A stretch of DNA of 9,977 nt from the NCBI GenBank assembly GCA_003156695.1, contig PMHN01000176.1, positions 246-10,222 on the forward strand, given 5' to 3'. The DNA comes from Gammaproteobacteria bacterium (GTDB lineage Bacteria; Pseudomonadota; Gammaproteobacteria; Steroidobacterales; Steroidobacteraceae). Below, piece after piece: positions 1-6,515 of the stretch (position 1 is the first letter of the stretch; the number at the start of each line of letters is the position of its first letter). A program made the translations under genes and the position numbers. The notes beneath the pieces are model-generated. The model saw only the letters and a program-made list of their open reading frames with translations, did no database searches and was not told the origin of the DNA.

Positions 1-1625
1 AGCACCTCTTCGCCATAGCCGCCGAGCATTTCCGCGAACTTGCCGAACGGCACATCCCCCAGCAGGTTGCCGACGTTGCCGCGCTCCGGGCCGTACTTGG
101 CGATCTGCCCGTAGCGGATCTGGTTCATGGCGGAGTTGTTGCCGATGACGGCAATGTAGGGTACGCCGAAGCGGTTGGCGGTCTCCATGTCGAAGGCGGT
201 CATGCCGAAGGAGCCGTCGCCGTAATAACACAGCACTTCCTTGCTGGGATGGGCGAGGCCGGCCGCGATCGCAAATCCCGTGCCCACACCGAGCGAGCCG
301 AGCGCGCCAGGGTCCATCCACTGCCCCGGCCGGCGTGGCCGCACCGCCTGCGCTGAGATGGTTACGACGTCGCCGCCATCTCCGATGTAGATGGTGTTGT
401 CGGCGAGAAACTCGTTGAGCTCGTAGGCTACGCGGTAGGGATGGATCGGCTGATTATTCGACTTGAACAACGGCATGAGTTTGTCGGTGGCGGCGGCTTC
501 CGCGGCCGAGAGCTTTTTCATCCATTGCTGACGGGCCTGCCGCTTATCCTGCTTCAGCCGTCCGGACGCCGCCTGCAGTACGGCGCCGAGAATGGCGCCC
601 GGATGACCGACCAGTCCTAAGTCGATGTCACGATTCTTGCCGACCGTGCGGTAGTCCATGTCGATCTGCACCAGTTGCAGCTTGTTGCTGATGCGCCGCC
701 CGTAACCCATGCGGAAATCAAACGGCGTACCGACGATGACGATGACGTCGGCATCGGAGAACGCCTGGCCGCGGGTGCGATCGAAGTGATGCGGGTCCCC
801 CGGGGGCAGGAGACCACGGCTACCACCGTTGAAGTAGCCGGGAATGTCGAGTCCGCGCAGGAGCGCGATCGCTTCTTCATGGCCGCGGGCAGACCAGACC
901 TGCTGGCCGTAGAGGATGGCCGGACGCTCGGAGTTGAGGAGGATATCGGCGAGCTTTTCGATGTCGCGCGGATCTCCCAGGGACCGCGTGGATGCGCGGT
1001 AGTGACCGGGCTTGGGCACGACCGCCTTGCTTACCTCGACCTCGCGATCCAGTACGTCGCGCGGAATTTCCAGGTACGAAGGCCCGGAAGCCCCGTTGAA
1101 GGCCTCGCGCGCCGCCATCGCGATCATGTCAGCGACCCGCTCGGTGCTCGGCACCGTGGCGGCGAACTTGGTGATCGGCGACATCAGGTCGACATGCGGT
1201 AGGTCCTGGAGCGAACCCATCTTGTGCTGGGTGAGCGCGCCTTGACCGCCGATGTGCAACACCGGGCTTTCCGAGCGGAACGCGGTCGCGATTCCGGTGA
1301 CCGCGTTGGTGCAGCCAGGTCCGGCGGTAGTCACAACGCAGCCCAGCTTGCCGGTCTGGCGGGCATAGCCGTCGGCCGCATGTGCCGCGACCTGCTCATG
1401 ACGCACGTCGATGATGCGGATGCCTTCGTCGATGCAGCCATCGTAGATATCGATGATGTGCCCGCCGCACAAGGTAAAGATGGTATCGACGCCCTCGTTC
1501 TTCAGGGCTTTTGCGACCAGGTGCCCGCCGGACACGACGCCGGCGTCGCGGCTCTTGCGCTGCAAGGTGTCCTCAGCCGTGCTGGACGCGGGCGCTGCCG
1601 TGGGGGTTGTGGTTACTGCGTTCAT
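1..1625 (-). CDS. Thiamine-diphosphate-dependent acyl-CoA lyase/decarboxylase, 2-hydroxyacyl-CoA lyase-like (C-terminus off window)
   Basis: The frame is open from ATG at 1625 to the window edge (541 codons read, no stop), so the C-terminus is missing; relatives are about 560-600 residues. A GGAG lies 5 bases before the start. The order is Pyr domain (about 30-195), central domain (about 215-355) and PP domain (about 395 onward). Visible key residues are the cofactor-activating glutamate E77 in RHEQ, and the ThDP/Mg motif starting GDG (469-471) and ending NN (496-497). The segment GSLQDLPHVD (137-146) resembles the FQE segment of HACL1 and acetolactate synthases. The Tyr-Glu pair that I recall for oxalyl-CoA decarboxylase is Leu139-Gln140 here. 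I infer C-C cleavage of a 2-hydroxyacyl-CoA or oxalyl-CoA-like substrate, releasing formyl-CoA. It is probably co-transcribed with the upstream antiporter gene. An acetolactate-synthase-like enzyme of other specificity is possible, but a biosynthetic role is unlikely next to a transporter. Family is certain, substrate is not. Confidence 0.88.
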   Translation of the reverse strand, partial: MNAVTTTPTAAPASSTAEDTLQRKSRDAGVVSGGHLVAKALKNEGVDTIFTLCGGHIIDIYDGCIDEGIRIIDVRHEQVAAHAADGYARQTGKLGCVVTTAGPGCTNAVTGIATAFRSESPVLHIGGQGALTQHKMGSLQDLPHVDLMSPITKFAATVPSTERVADMIAMAAREAFNGASGPSYLEIPRDVLDREVEVSKAVVPKPGHYRASTRSLGDPRDIEKLADILLNSERPAILYGQQVWSARGHEEAIALLRGLDIPGYFNGGSRGLLPPGDPHHFDRTRGQAFSDADVIVIVGTPFDFRMGYGRRISNKLQLVQIDMDYRTVGKNRDIDLGLVGHPGAILGAVLQAASGRLKQDKRQARQQWMKKLSAAEAAATDKLMPLFKSNNQPIHPYRVAYELNEFLADNTIYIGDGGDVVTISAQAVRPRRPGQWMDPGALGSLGVGTGFAIAAGLAHPSKEVLCYYGDGSFGMTAFDMETANRFGVPYIAVIGNNSAMNQIRYGQIAKYGPERGNVGNLLGDVPFGKFAEMLGGYGEEV

Positions 1626-1665
1626 GATGACTCCAGAGTCCTTGTGCGAAGCCGGTGCGCGGATC

Positions 1666-2982
1666 CTAGCTGCCGGCGGCGTGCTGTACGGAGCCGCCTG
1701 CCGCGACCGGGTTCGCAGCTTCGGCGCGGATGGCCTCAAAGTGCTTCACACGCATCGGCTTGAGCACGAACAGGGCCAGAGCTGCTGCAATCAGGTTGCA
1801 TATCATCGCCAGGCTGAACACGCTATGCCAGCCGCTCCTGACGGCCATCGCCGCGGCAAACGGCACTAACAGCGCGCCCGCGCCCTTGGCCGTGTACAGC
1901 AAGCCGGCGTTGGCCGTGGCGTACCTGCCCCCGAACGTATCCCCCTGGGTGGCGGGGAAGAGGCTGTAGATCTCGCCGAACACGCCGAAGTAGAGCGCGG
2001 TCACCAGCACGAAGATCACCGGGTTGCTGCCGGACTGACTCACGGTGAACAGCGCGCCGGCGCCGATGATAAATGCGAGCGCCATGGTGTTTTCGCGGCC
2101 TATATGGTCGGATAACCATCCAAAAAACGGCCGGCCGACGCCATCAAAGATGCGCTGCAGGGTGAGCGCGAACACCCCCGCCGCCATTGTGAAACCAAAC
2201 AGGCTGACCGGGATCTTGGCTACTCCGAGATCCTTCGCGAGCGGCTTCATGGAGGCGATCATCACGAGGCCGCCCGATGCGACCAGCACGAACATCACGT
2301 ACATCACCCAGAACACCGGTTTGCGCAGCACCTCGGTCGGATGGAAGCTGCGCGCTGACTGGCTGCGCTTGGGCGCTGCGGCCAGGTACGAGATCGGTGC
2401 CACCAACAGCCCAAGGGCTGCGATAACAACGACTGCGCCCTGCAACAAGCCGAAAAAAAGGAACGTATGCTCATACCCGGAGGATTCGATCATCCTGGAA
2501 ATCGGCGCGACGGTGAGTGCAGCACCGGCGCCAAAGCCGGCCGCGGTAAATCCAGCCGCCATCCCGCGGCGGGCGGGGAACCACTTGAGTGCGTTGCCGA
2601 CGCACGTCCCATACACGGCCCCGGTGCCGACGCCCCCAATGGCAGCGGCGAAGTACAGCATGGCGAGGGAGCTGGCCACCGAGTCCAGCGACCAGGCGAT
2701 GGCCACGAGGATGCCGCCACCGATCACCACCGGACGAGGTCCGAAGCGATCCACCAGGTAGCCCTCGACCGGAACCAGCCAGGTCTCGATCAGCACGAAA
2801 ACCGTGAAAGCAACCTGGATCGCGGCAAGTCCCCAGTGGTACTTCGCGTTGAGTGGGTTGACGAAGTTCGTCCAGCCATACTGCAGGTTCGCCACGGCCG
2901 CCATGCAGACAATGCCGAGCACCAGCTGCACCCACGGCCGGCCAAAGACTGAAGTGTTTTCAGACGGTGAATCGGTAACCAT
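1666..2982 (-). CDS. oxlT: MFS antiporter of the oxalate/formate (OxlT) family
   Basis: This 438-residue inner-membrane protein has the hydrophobic profile of a 12-helix MFS carrier. Two loop motifs mark the halves: GYLVDRFGPR (74-83) after helix 2 and GWLSDHIGR (288-296) after helix 8. OxlT exchanges external oxalate for internal formate. Aligning from memory with Oxalobacter OxlT, its substrate-binding Arg (272) and Lys (355) correspond to R284 in GVGRPFFGW and K366 in YTAKGAG, so a small mono- or dicarboxylate is the likely substrate. The extended segment around DTFGGRYATANAGLLYTAKG (348-367) is typical of the family. An AGGGG precedes the ATG at suitable distance. It is the first gene of a minus-strand pair with the ThDP enzyme, and transcription probably starts near 3156 under the divergent GntR protein. 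The actual ligand could be another small hydroxy- or dicarboxylate, so the symbol marks the family rather than a proven substrate. Confidence 0.85.
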   Translation of the reverse strand: MVTDSPSENTSVFGRPWVQLVLGIVCMAAVANLQYGWTNFVNPLNAKYHWGLAAIQVAFTVFVLIETWLVPVEGYLVDRFGPRPVVIGGGILVAIAWSLDSVASSLAMLYFAAAIGGVGTGAVYGTCVGNALKWFPARRGMAAGFTAAGFGAGAALTVAPISRMIESSGYEHTFLFFGLLQGAVVVIAALGLLVAPISYLAAAPKRSQSARSFHPTEVLRKPVFWVMYVMFVLVASGGLVMIASMKPLAKDLGVAKIPVSLFGFTMAAGVFALTLQRIFDGVGRPFFGWLSDHIGRENTMALAFIIGAGALFTVSQSGSNPVIFVLVTALYFGVFGEIYSLFPATQGDTFGGRYATANAGLLYTAKGAGALLVPFAAAMAVRSGWHSVFSLAMICNLIAAALALFVLKPMRVKHFEAIRAEAANPVAAGGSVQHAAGS

Positions 2983-3130
2983 CGATGCGCCCCCTATGTA
3001 CGATTACGACTACGCTGAAGAAGCCGTCCGCAGGTTGGCAGGAACTCCGCAATTCATGTCACGTGCAGGCCGGGCATCACGGTGAGGCGGCGTTGAACGC
3101 CGGTTCGTGAGTGGGCATCTGTGAGGTTCG

Positions 3131-3146
3131 TGCATGACCTTATGCA
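3131..3146. repeat. TGCAT / ATGCA inverted repeat in the oxlT leader
   Basis: TGCAT (3131-3135) and ATGCA (3142-3146) form an inverted repeat with a 6-base gap, just downstream of the predicted oxlT transcription start. It could be a further protein site or chance in an AT-rich stretch. Confidence 0.3.
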
Positions 3147-3162
3147 TTTTTTGCGAAGGCCG

Positions 3163-3192
3163 ACCATATTTGATATATCTCCAGCTTGTCAA
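3163..3192 (-). promoter_or_regulatory. Candidate sigma-70 promoter for the oxlT-lyase operon
   Basis: Read on the minus strand, a perfect -35 TTGACA (3192 to 3187) is followed by an 18-base spacer and a -10 TATGGT (3168 to 3163, 4 of 6 consensus bases). Initiation would fall near 3156. The GATATATC palindrome lies inside the spacer, so a protein bound there would occlude RNA polymerase. Seen by eye only, with no scoring. Confidence 0.55.
3171..3180. promoter_or_regulatory. Candidate GntR operator O1 (GATATATC), oxlT side
   Basis: The perfect 8-base palindrome GATATATC (3172-3179) recurs exactly at 3316-3323. Its centre (3175.5) is 7.5 bases upstream of the oxlT -10 box. Short AT-rich palindromes of this kind suit dimeric FCD-type GntR repressors, and the gntR gene is adjacent. 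Assignment to that protein is inference. Confidence 0.55.
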
Positions 3193-3302
3193 CGTGGCTA
3201 AAATTGGGGCACAGCCATGCTGACGGGACGTTAATGAAACATTAATGGTGAAGGCGAAGGCTGCAGCGCAGCTGAACTGCACTGCAACAGGGCTATCAGT
3301 CG

Positions 3303-3332
3303 TTAAAAGATATCTGATATATCAGCTACGAT
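3303..3332 (+). promoter_or_regulatory. Candidate promoter for gntR
   Basis: A -35-like TTAAAA (3303-3308, 4 of 6 consensus bases) and a -10-like TACGAT (3327-3332, 4 of 6) are separated by 18 bases. The 12-base palindrome at 3314-3325 fills the spacer. Both hexamers are weak, so the call rests mainly on matching the geometry of the oxlT promoter on the other strand. Confidence 0.4.
3314..3325. promoter_or_regulatory. Candidate GntR operator O2 (CTGATATATCAG), gntR side
   Basis: CTGATATATCAG is a perfect 12-base palindrome sharing the GATATATC core with O1, centre to centre 144 bases away. It is flanked on the left by a second palindrome, AGATATCT (3308-3315). Its centre (3319.5) is 7.5 bases upstream of the putative gntR -10, the same offset as O1. 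This suggests autoregulation. Confidence 0.6.
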
Positions 3333-3449
3333 TACTGATGTGCGCGAGGGCGGAACGAGTCCCGCCGGCAGGGGCACGCTGCATTGCATTGCCCGGCAGG
3401 GTGAAAGCTGCGTCGGCGAACGTACCACAGGGAGATAATCGGAGGCCCA

Positions 3450-4154
3450 ATGAGCGTGTCGCTAAAACACAGCGCGGGTCATCTCGGACTTGCTCCGCTT
3501 ACCGCGGTGAGCCTGTGTGATCAGGCTTATGCCAAGCTCAAGGACGCGATCGCCAGCACCGACATCTACAATCAGCGCCAGCCGCTGCGCCTCGACGAAC
3601 GCGCGCTGATGCAGGCACTTGGCGTCAGCCGCACGCCGATTCGCGAGGCGCTGTCGATTCTCGAGCAGGAAGGCTTCGTGCGCACGGTGCCACGCCGCGG
3701 CATTTTCATCATCCGCAAGTCCAAGCGCGAGATCATCGAAATGATCCAGATGTGGGCGGCGCTCGAGAGCATGTCGGCGCGGCTGGCCACGCTGCGGGCG
3801 CCGGATGCCGAGATTAGTAAGCTGCGTCACCTGTTCGATGAGTTTCAGAACTCACCGCCCGCGGAGCATATCCACGAGTACTCGGACGCCAACATCGCTT
3901 TTCACCAGATGATCATCCGCCTGGGTGGCTCACAACTGATCCAGGATGCGACCGAGAACCTGTTCCTCCACGTACGCGCCATCCGCAAGGCAACCATCTC
4001 GCAGAATGACCGCTCCTCGCGCTCGATTATCGAACACCTGAAAATCATCGAAGCCCTGGAGCGTCGTGACACCGAGCTCGCCGAGCGCCTCACGCGCCAG
4101 CACACGCTCGACCTTGCCGCGCACGTCGAGCGCTACTGCGACTTTCTCGAGTAG
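3450..4154 (+). CDS. GntR-family transcriptional regulator, FCD (FadR/VanR-type) subfamily
   Basis: The 234-residue length is normal for the subfamily. An N-terminal winged helix-turn-helix covers about 18-90: the recognition-helix region LGVSRTPIREALSILEQEG (57-75) and the wing PRRGIFII (81-88) are classic GntR sequence. The all-helical FCD ligand domain follows (about 95-230). Its expected metal/ligand residues are visible as N148 (Asp in many relatives), H152 in AFH, H196 in EHLKII and H218 in RQH. This pocket usually binds a small carboxylate with a divalent metal. The ATG follows GGAGG (3441-3445) after 4 bases. It is divergent from the oxlT-lyase operon with GATATATC sites between them, so it most likely senses that pathway's substrate and represses both promoters. 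Its last 22 bases overlap the convergent lysR gene. Confidence 0.92.
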   Translation: MSVSLKHSAGHLGLAPLTAVSLCDQAYAKLKDAIASTDIYNQRQPLRLDERALMQALGVSRTPIREALSILEQEGFVRTVPRRGIFIIRKSKREIIEMIQMWAALESMSARLATLRAPDAEISKLRHLFDEFQNSPPAEHIHEYSDANIAFHQMIIRLGGSQLIQDATENLFLHVRAIRKATISQNDRSSRSIIEHLKIIEALERRDTELAERLTRQHTLDLAAHVERYCDFLE

Positions 4155-5134
4155 TTGCCCCGCGGCCGGCGGGTGCGCGTGCCGTGGCCGGCTTTGCCGG
4201 CGGCATGGAACTGCACCAGCCGTTCGATAAGCGCTGCCCCCTCGCACAACAGGAATTCCTTGAAAGCCGCGGCGACCGGCGGCAGCCGTTTGGTGCGGTT
4301 GTGCACCAGGTACCAGTGCAGCGTCGCGGGGAAACCCTGCACATCGAGAACCACCAGATTTCCCGCCCGCAGGTCCAGGCCAATCGTGTGGGCCGAAAGG
4401 AACGCGATGCCCATCCCGGCCACCACCGCCTGCTTGATGGTCTCGGTGCTGTGAATCTGCATTGCAATATGCAGCCTGGAAAACTGCCGTCCAAAGACCT
4501 CGCGCATTGAGTTCCAGGTATCCGAACCCTGCTCACGCTGCACAAAGCGCTCACGGTTCAAAGCGGCGCGCGGGATCTGCCGCATCTTCGCCAGTGGGTG
4601 GTCGGGAGCCGCGACGATGACGTAGGGATGGGGCGCGAACGGCAGCGCGACGACGTCCAGTTCGGCAGGCGGGCGCACCATGACCGCAAGGTCGGTGAGG
4701 TTGTCGGCCAGGTGGCGCAGCAGCTGCTCGCGGTTGTGGACCGTGAGGTTGAAAGTGACGCCGGGATGGCTGGCGCCAAACTGCGCCAGCACGCGCGGAA
4801 AGAAGTAATCACCGGCGCTGATCACCGCCACGTTGAGCCGCCCGCCGGTTACGCCCTTCATTTGCGCCAGGGCACTTTCCGCGTCCTTCAGGCGTTGCGT
4901 GATGGCCCTGGCGCACTGAAGCATCTCTTCTCCGGCGGGGGTGAGGTAGGTGCGGCGGCCGATGCGCTCGAACAGCGGCAGGCCCACGCCGGCCGCCAGT
5001 TCCTTGATCTGGGTTGAAACGGCGGGCTGCGACAGATGCAGCTCCTCGGCGGCGCGCGAAAAATTCATGTGCCGCGCCGCCGCGGCGAACACCCGCAATT
5101 GCCGCAGGGTTACGGTTCTCATGACGGCCAGCAT
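4133..5134 (-). CDS. LysR-family transcriptional regulator, CbbR-like
   Basis: The longest reading is 333 residues from ATG 5134. A second ATG at 5122 gives the typical LysR opening MRTVTLRQLRVF and may be the true start; neither has a strong ribosome binding site. The helix-turn-helix lies at about 14-70 and includes FSRAAEELHLSQPAVSTQIK (25-44) and LFERIGRRTYLTPAGE (54-69). The LysR substrate domain spans about 98-298. The pattern RPPAELDVVALPFAPHP (154-170), the IKQAVVAGMGIAFLS segment (233-247) and the ending AAAFKEFLLCEG (288-299) resemble CbbR-type regulators, which often respond to phosphorylated metabolites. No Calvin-cycle genes are present, so CbbR is a family label only. A basic tail of about 25 residues (309-333) extends past the usual end, and its last codons overlap the gntR 3' end. 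It is divergent from the plus-strand run starting at 5242, its probable target. Confidence 0.9.
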   Translation of the reverse strand: MLAVMRTVTLRQLRVFAAAARHMNFSRAAEELHLSQPAVSTQIKELAAGVGLPLFERIGRRTYLTPAGEEMLQCARAITQRLKDAESALAQMKGVTGGRLNVAVISAGDYFFPRVLAQFGASHPGVTFNLTVHNREQLLRHLADNLTDLAVMVRPPAELDVVALPFAPHPYVIVAAPDHPLAKMRQIPRAALNRERFVQREQGSDTWNSMREVFGRQFSRLHIAMQIHSTETIKQAVVAGMGIAFLSAHTIGLDLRAGNLVVLDVQGFPATLHWYLVHNRTKRLPPVAAAFKEFLLCEGAALIERLVQFHAAGKAGHGTRTRRPRGNYSRKSQ

Positions 5135-5241
5135 AGCCGTTCTGAGGTATTACTAAAATCATATGCTCGCAATAAAAAGCTTTAGCTTTTCCTTTGGCCC
5201 CGACGGGCCTAGGCTGTTGCTCGTCCTGACAGGAGGCCGTG
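5135..5241. promoter_or_regulatory. Divergent control region between lysR and the 84-aa gene
   Basis: This 107-base gap has an AT-rich left half, with TATTACTAAAATCATAT near 5149-5165, where a LysR site and promoters would be expected. It also holds two adjacent inverted repeats, AAAAGC-N4-GCTTTT (5175-5190) and GGCCC-N4-GGGCC (5196-5209). I could not assign a convincing -35/-10 pair or a clean T-N11-A box. Confidence 0.45.
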
Positions 5242-5496
5242 ATGCCAAACGTTATCGGCGATCCGTTCGCCGTGGAACTCGAAGCGTACAACCGGGCGTT
5301 CAGCGAGCTGGAACTGCCATGGCGCTGGGATGCCGACACGTTCCGCGATCTGGTGAAAGCCGCGAGCGACCGGGATTTCATCGGCGCCTACATCGAGCGC
5401 AGCCAGGCGCACCTGTTACGCGTCTACGAGAAGTCTTTCCTGCGCAACCTCGTGCTGGAGGCGAAGGAGCGCTGCATGCGGGAGCGTTGCGCTTAG
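5242..5496 (+). CDS. Unrecognised 84-aa protein, probably conserved hypothetical
   Basis: I do not recognise this protein. The ATG at 5242 is chosen because a perfect AGGAGG (5231-5236) lies 5 bases before it; the GTG at 5239 would be too close. The 84 residues are rich in charged and aromatic amino acids and look mostly helical, without signal peptide or membrane segment. Notable parts are DPFAVELEAYNRAF (7-20), the tryptophan pair in PWRW (26-29) and an Arg/Glu-rich C-terminus with two cysteines (CMRERC, 78-83). It heads the run with the aldo/keto reductase, acyl-CoA synthetase and crotonase, and is divergent from lysR. A small cytoplasmic partner or regulatory subunit is possible, but no function can be claimed. 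The strong ribosome site, protein-like composition and placement make a real gene likely. Confidence 0.75.
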   Translation: MPNVIGDPFAVELEAYNRAFSELELPWRWDADTFRDLVKAASDRDFIGAYIERSQAHLLRVYEKSFLRNLVLEAKERCMRERCA

Positions 5497-5514
5497 CAGC
5501 CGTGCACGGGCTGC
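5496..5514 (+). repeat. Hairpin at the stop codon of the 84-aa gene
   Basis: GCAGCC (5496-5501) and GGCTGC (5509-5514) can pair around a 7-base loop, beginning on the last base of the TAG stop. No T-run follows, so it is not a standard terminator. It may be a pause or processing site between the 84-aa gene and the reductase, or chance in GC-rich DNA. Confidence 0.3.
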
Positions 5515-5550
5515 CCGGCGCCTGGCGGCCCGGTATGGGATCATTCGGGG

Positions 5551-6474
5551 ATGGTGGTTGGCCCGACACCCGAAACCCGCATTCCCCTGGGTACGAGCGG
5601 CCTTGCAGTCGCGCCACTCGGGTGGGGGATGTGGCGGCTGCCGGCCGCGAGTGAAGCGAGCCCACGTGCGCGCGTCGAGGCGGCCCTGGAAATCGGCTGC
5701 ACGCTGTTCGACACCGCCGATGTCTACGGCTATCACCAGGGCAGCGGTTTCGGCGAGGCGGAGCGCATCCTCGGACGCGCGCTCGGCGAGGCTCCGGCAC
5801 TGCGCGAGCGGATGGTGCTGGCAACGAAGACGGGCATTGCCCCGCCAGCCCCTTACAACTCCTCAGGCCAATACCTCATCGAGGCATGTGAGGCGTCGCT
5901 GAAGCGGCTGGGCGTCGAGCGCATCGATCTGCTGCAGATCCACCGTCCTGATCTGCTGACACACCCCCAGGAAGTCGCGCAGGCTCTGGCGCAGCTGCGC
6001 CAGGCGGGCAAGATCCGTGCGGCGGGCGTGTCGAACTACAGCGCCGCGCAGTTCGATGCGCTGCGTCACTACCTGACATTCGATGTGGCATCCGTGCAGA
6101 ACGAGTTTTCACCCCTCGCAATTTCGCCGCTGACGGATGGCACCCTGGATGCGGCCATGCGCGCCGGCGCGGCAGTGCTCGCCTGGTCGCCGCTCGGCCA
6201 GGGACGTCTGGCATCGCGCGCCGGCGAATCGACCGGGGATGCGCGCGCGGACGCGGTAATCGCGGCACTCGATGCCGTCGCGCACAGGGCCCGCTCGCCG
6301 CGTACGGCGGTCGCTTACGCGTGGCTCATGGCTCACCCGGCGCGGCCCATTCCGCTGATCGGCAGTCAGAACCTTACGCGGATCCGCGAGGCCCGCAGCG
6401 CCTACACCGTGCACATGACGCGCGAAGAGTGGTACTGGATCCTGGTCGCCGCGCGCGGCGCGCGCATGCCGTAG
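5551..6474 (+). CDS. Aldo/keto reductase, YdhF-like
   Basis: This 307-residue cytoplasmic (beta/alpha)8-barrel oxidoreductase is predicted to interconvert a carbonyl compound and its alcohol using NADPH. The catalytic tetrad is complete: D54 and Y59 in FDTADVYG, K93 in ATKTG and H131 in IHRPD. The cofactor-binding C-terminal part IPLIGSQNLTRIREA (267-281) is present. The IHRPDLLTHPQEVAQAL segment, the HYLTFDVASVQNE segment and the ending MTREEWYWILVAARGARMP closely follow E. coli YdhF from memory. The start follows a short GGGG, so a nearby alternative start such as GTG 5554 is conceivable. It lies 54 bases after the 84-aa gene and 41 before the acyl-CoA synthetase. In this context it may act on an aldehyde or ketone made by the pathway; the substrate cannot be read from sequence. 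Confidence 0.9.
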   Translation: MVVGPTPETRIPLGTSGLAVAPLGWGMWRLPAASEASPRARVEAALEIGCTLFDTADVYGYHQGSGFGEAERILGRALGEAPALRERMVLATKTGIAPPAPYNSSGQYLIEACEASLKRLGVERIDLLQIHRPDLLTHPQEVAQALAQLRQAGKIRAAGVSNYSAAQFDALRHYLTFDVASVQNEFSPLAISPLTDGTLDAAMRAGAAVLAWSPLGQGRLASRAGESTGDARADAVIAALDAVAHRARSPRTAVAYAWLMAHPARPIPLIGSQNLTRIREARSAYTVHMTREEWYWILVAARGARMP

Positions 6475-6515
6475 CGGACCCGCGCGCGTATGCTTCGCAG
6501 GCAGTGGAGGGGCCC

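Larger units (their letters stand above)
2983..3449. promoter_or_regulatory. Divergent control region between oxlT and gntR
   Basis: These 467 bases contain no convincing gene. The stretch from 3121 to 3340 is clearly richer in A and T than its surroundings. It holds two GATATATC palindromes, two candidate promoters facing outward and a TGCAT/ATGCA inverted repeat, listed separately. The oxlT leader would be about 170 bases and the gntR leader about 110. I see no recognisable riboswitch in either leader. Confidence 0.7.

Noticed and set aside
1629..1640. GACTC-CA-GAGTC inverted repeat over the lyase ribosome site
   Set aside because: The usable stem is only about 4 bp once a loop is allowed, too weak to claim translational control.
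675..1763. Plus-strand open frames across the lyase gene
   Set aside because: They are opposite the continuous ThDP-enzyme frame, which carries all family motifs.
3010..3282. 90-codon minus-strand frame in the oxlT-gntR gap
   Set aside because: It crosses the candidate promoter and operator, lacks protein-like composition and has no good ribosome site.
4187..4201. GCCGGC-TTT-GCCGGC hairpin after gntR as a terminator
   Set aside because: No T-run follows on either strand and it lies within lysR coding sequence, so it is more likely coincidental in GC-rich codons.
6321..6515. Upstream extension of the acyl-CoA synthetase by 65 residues
   Set aside because: The extension lies almost wholly inside the reductase gene and looks out-of-frame; ATG 6516 has a strong ribosome site and the family's normal N-terminus.
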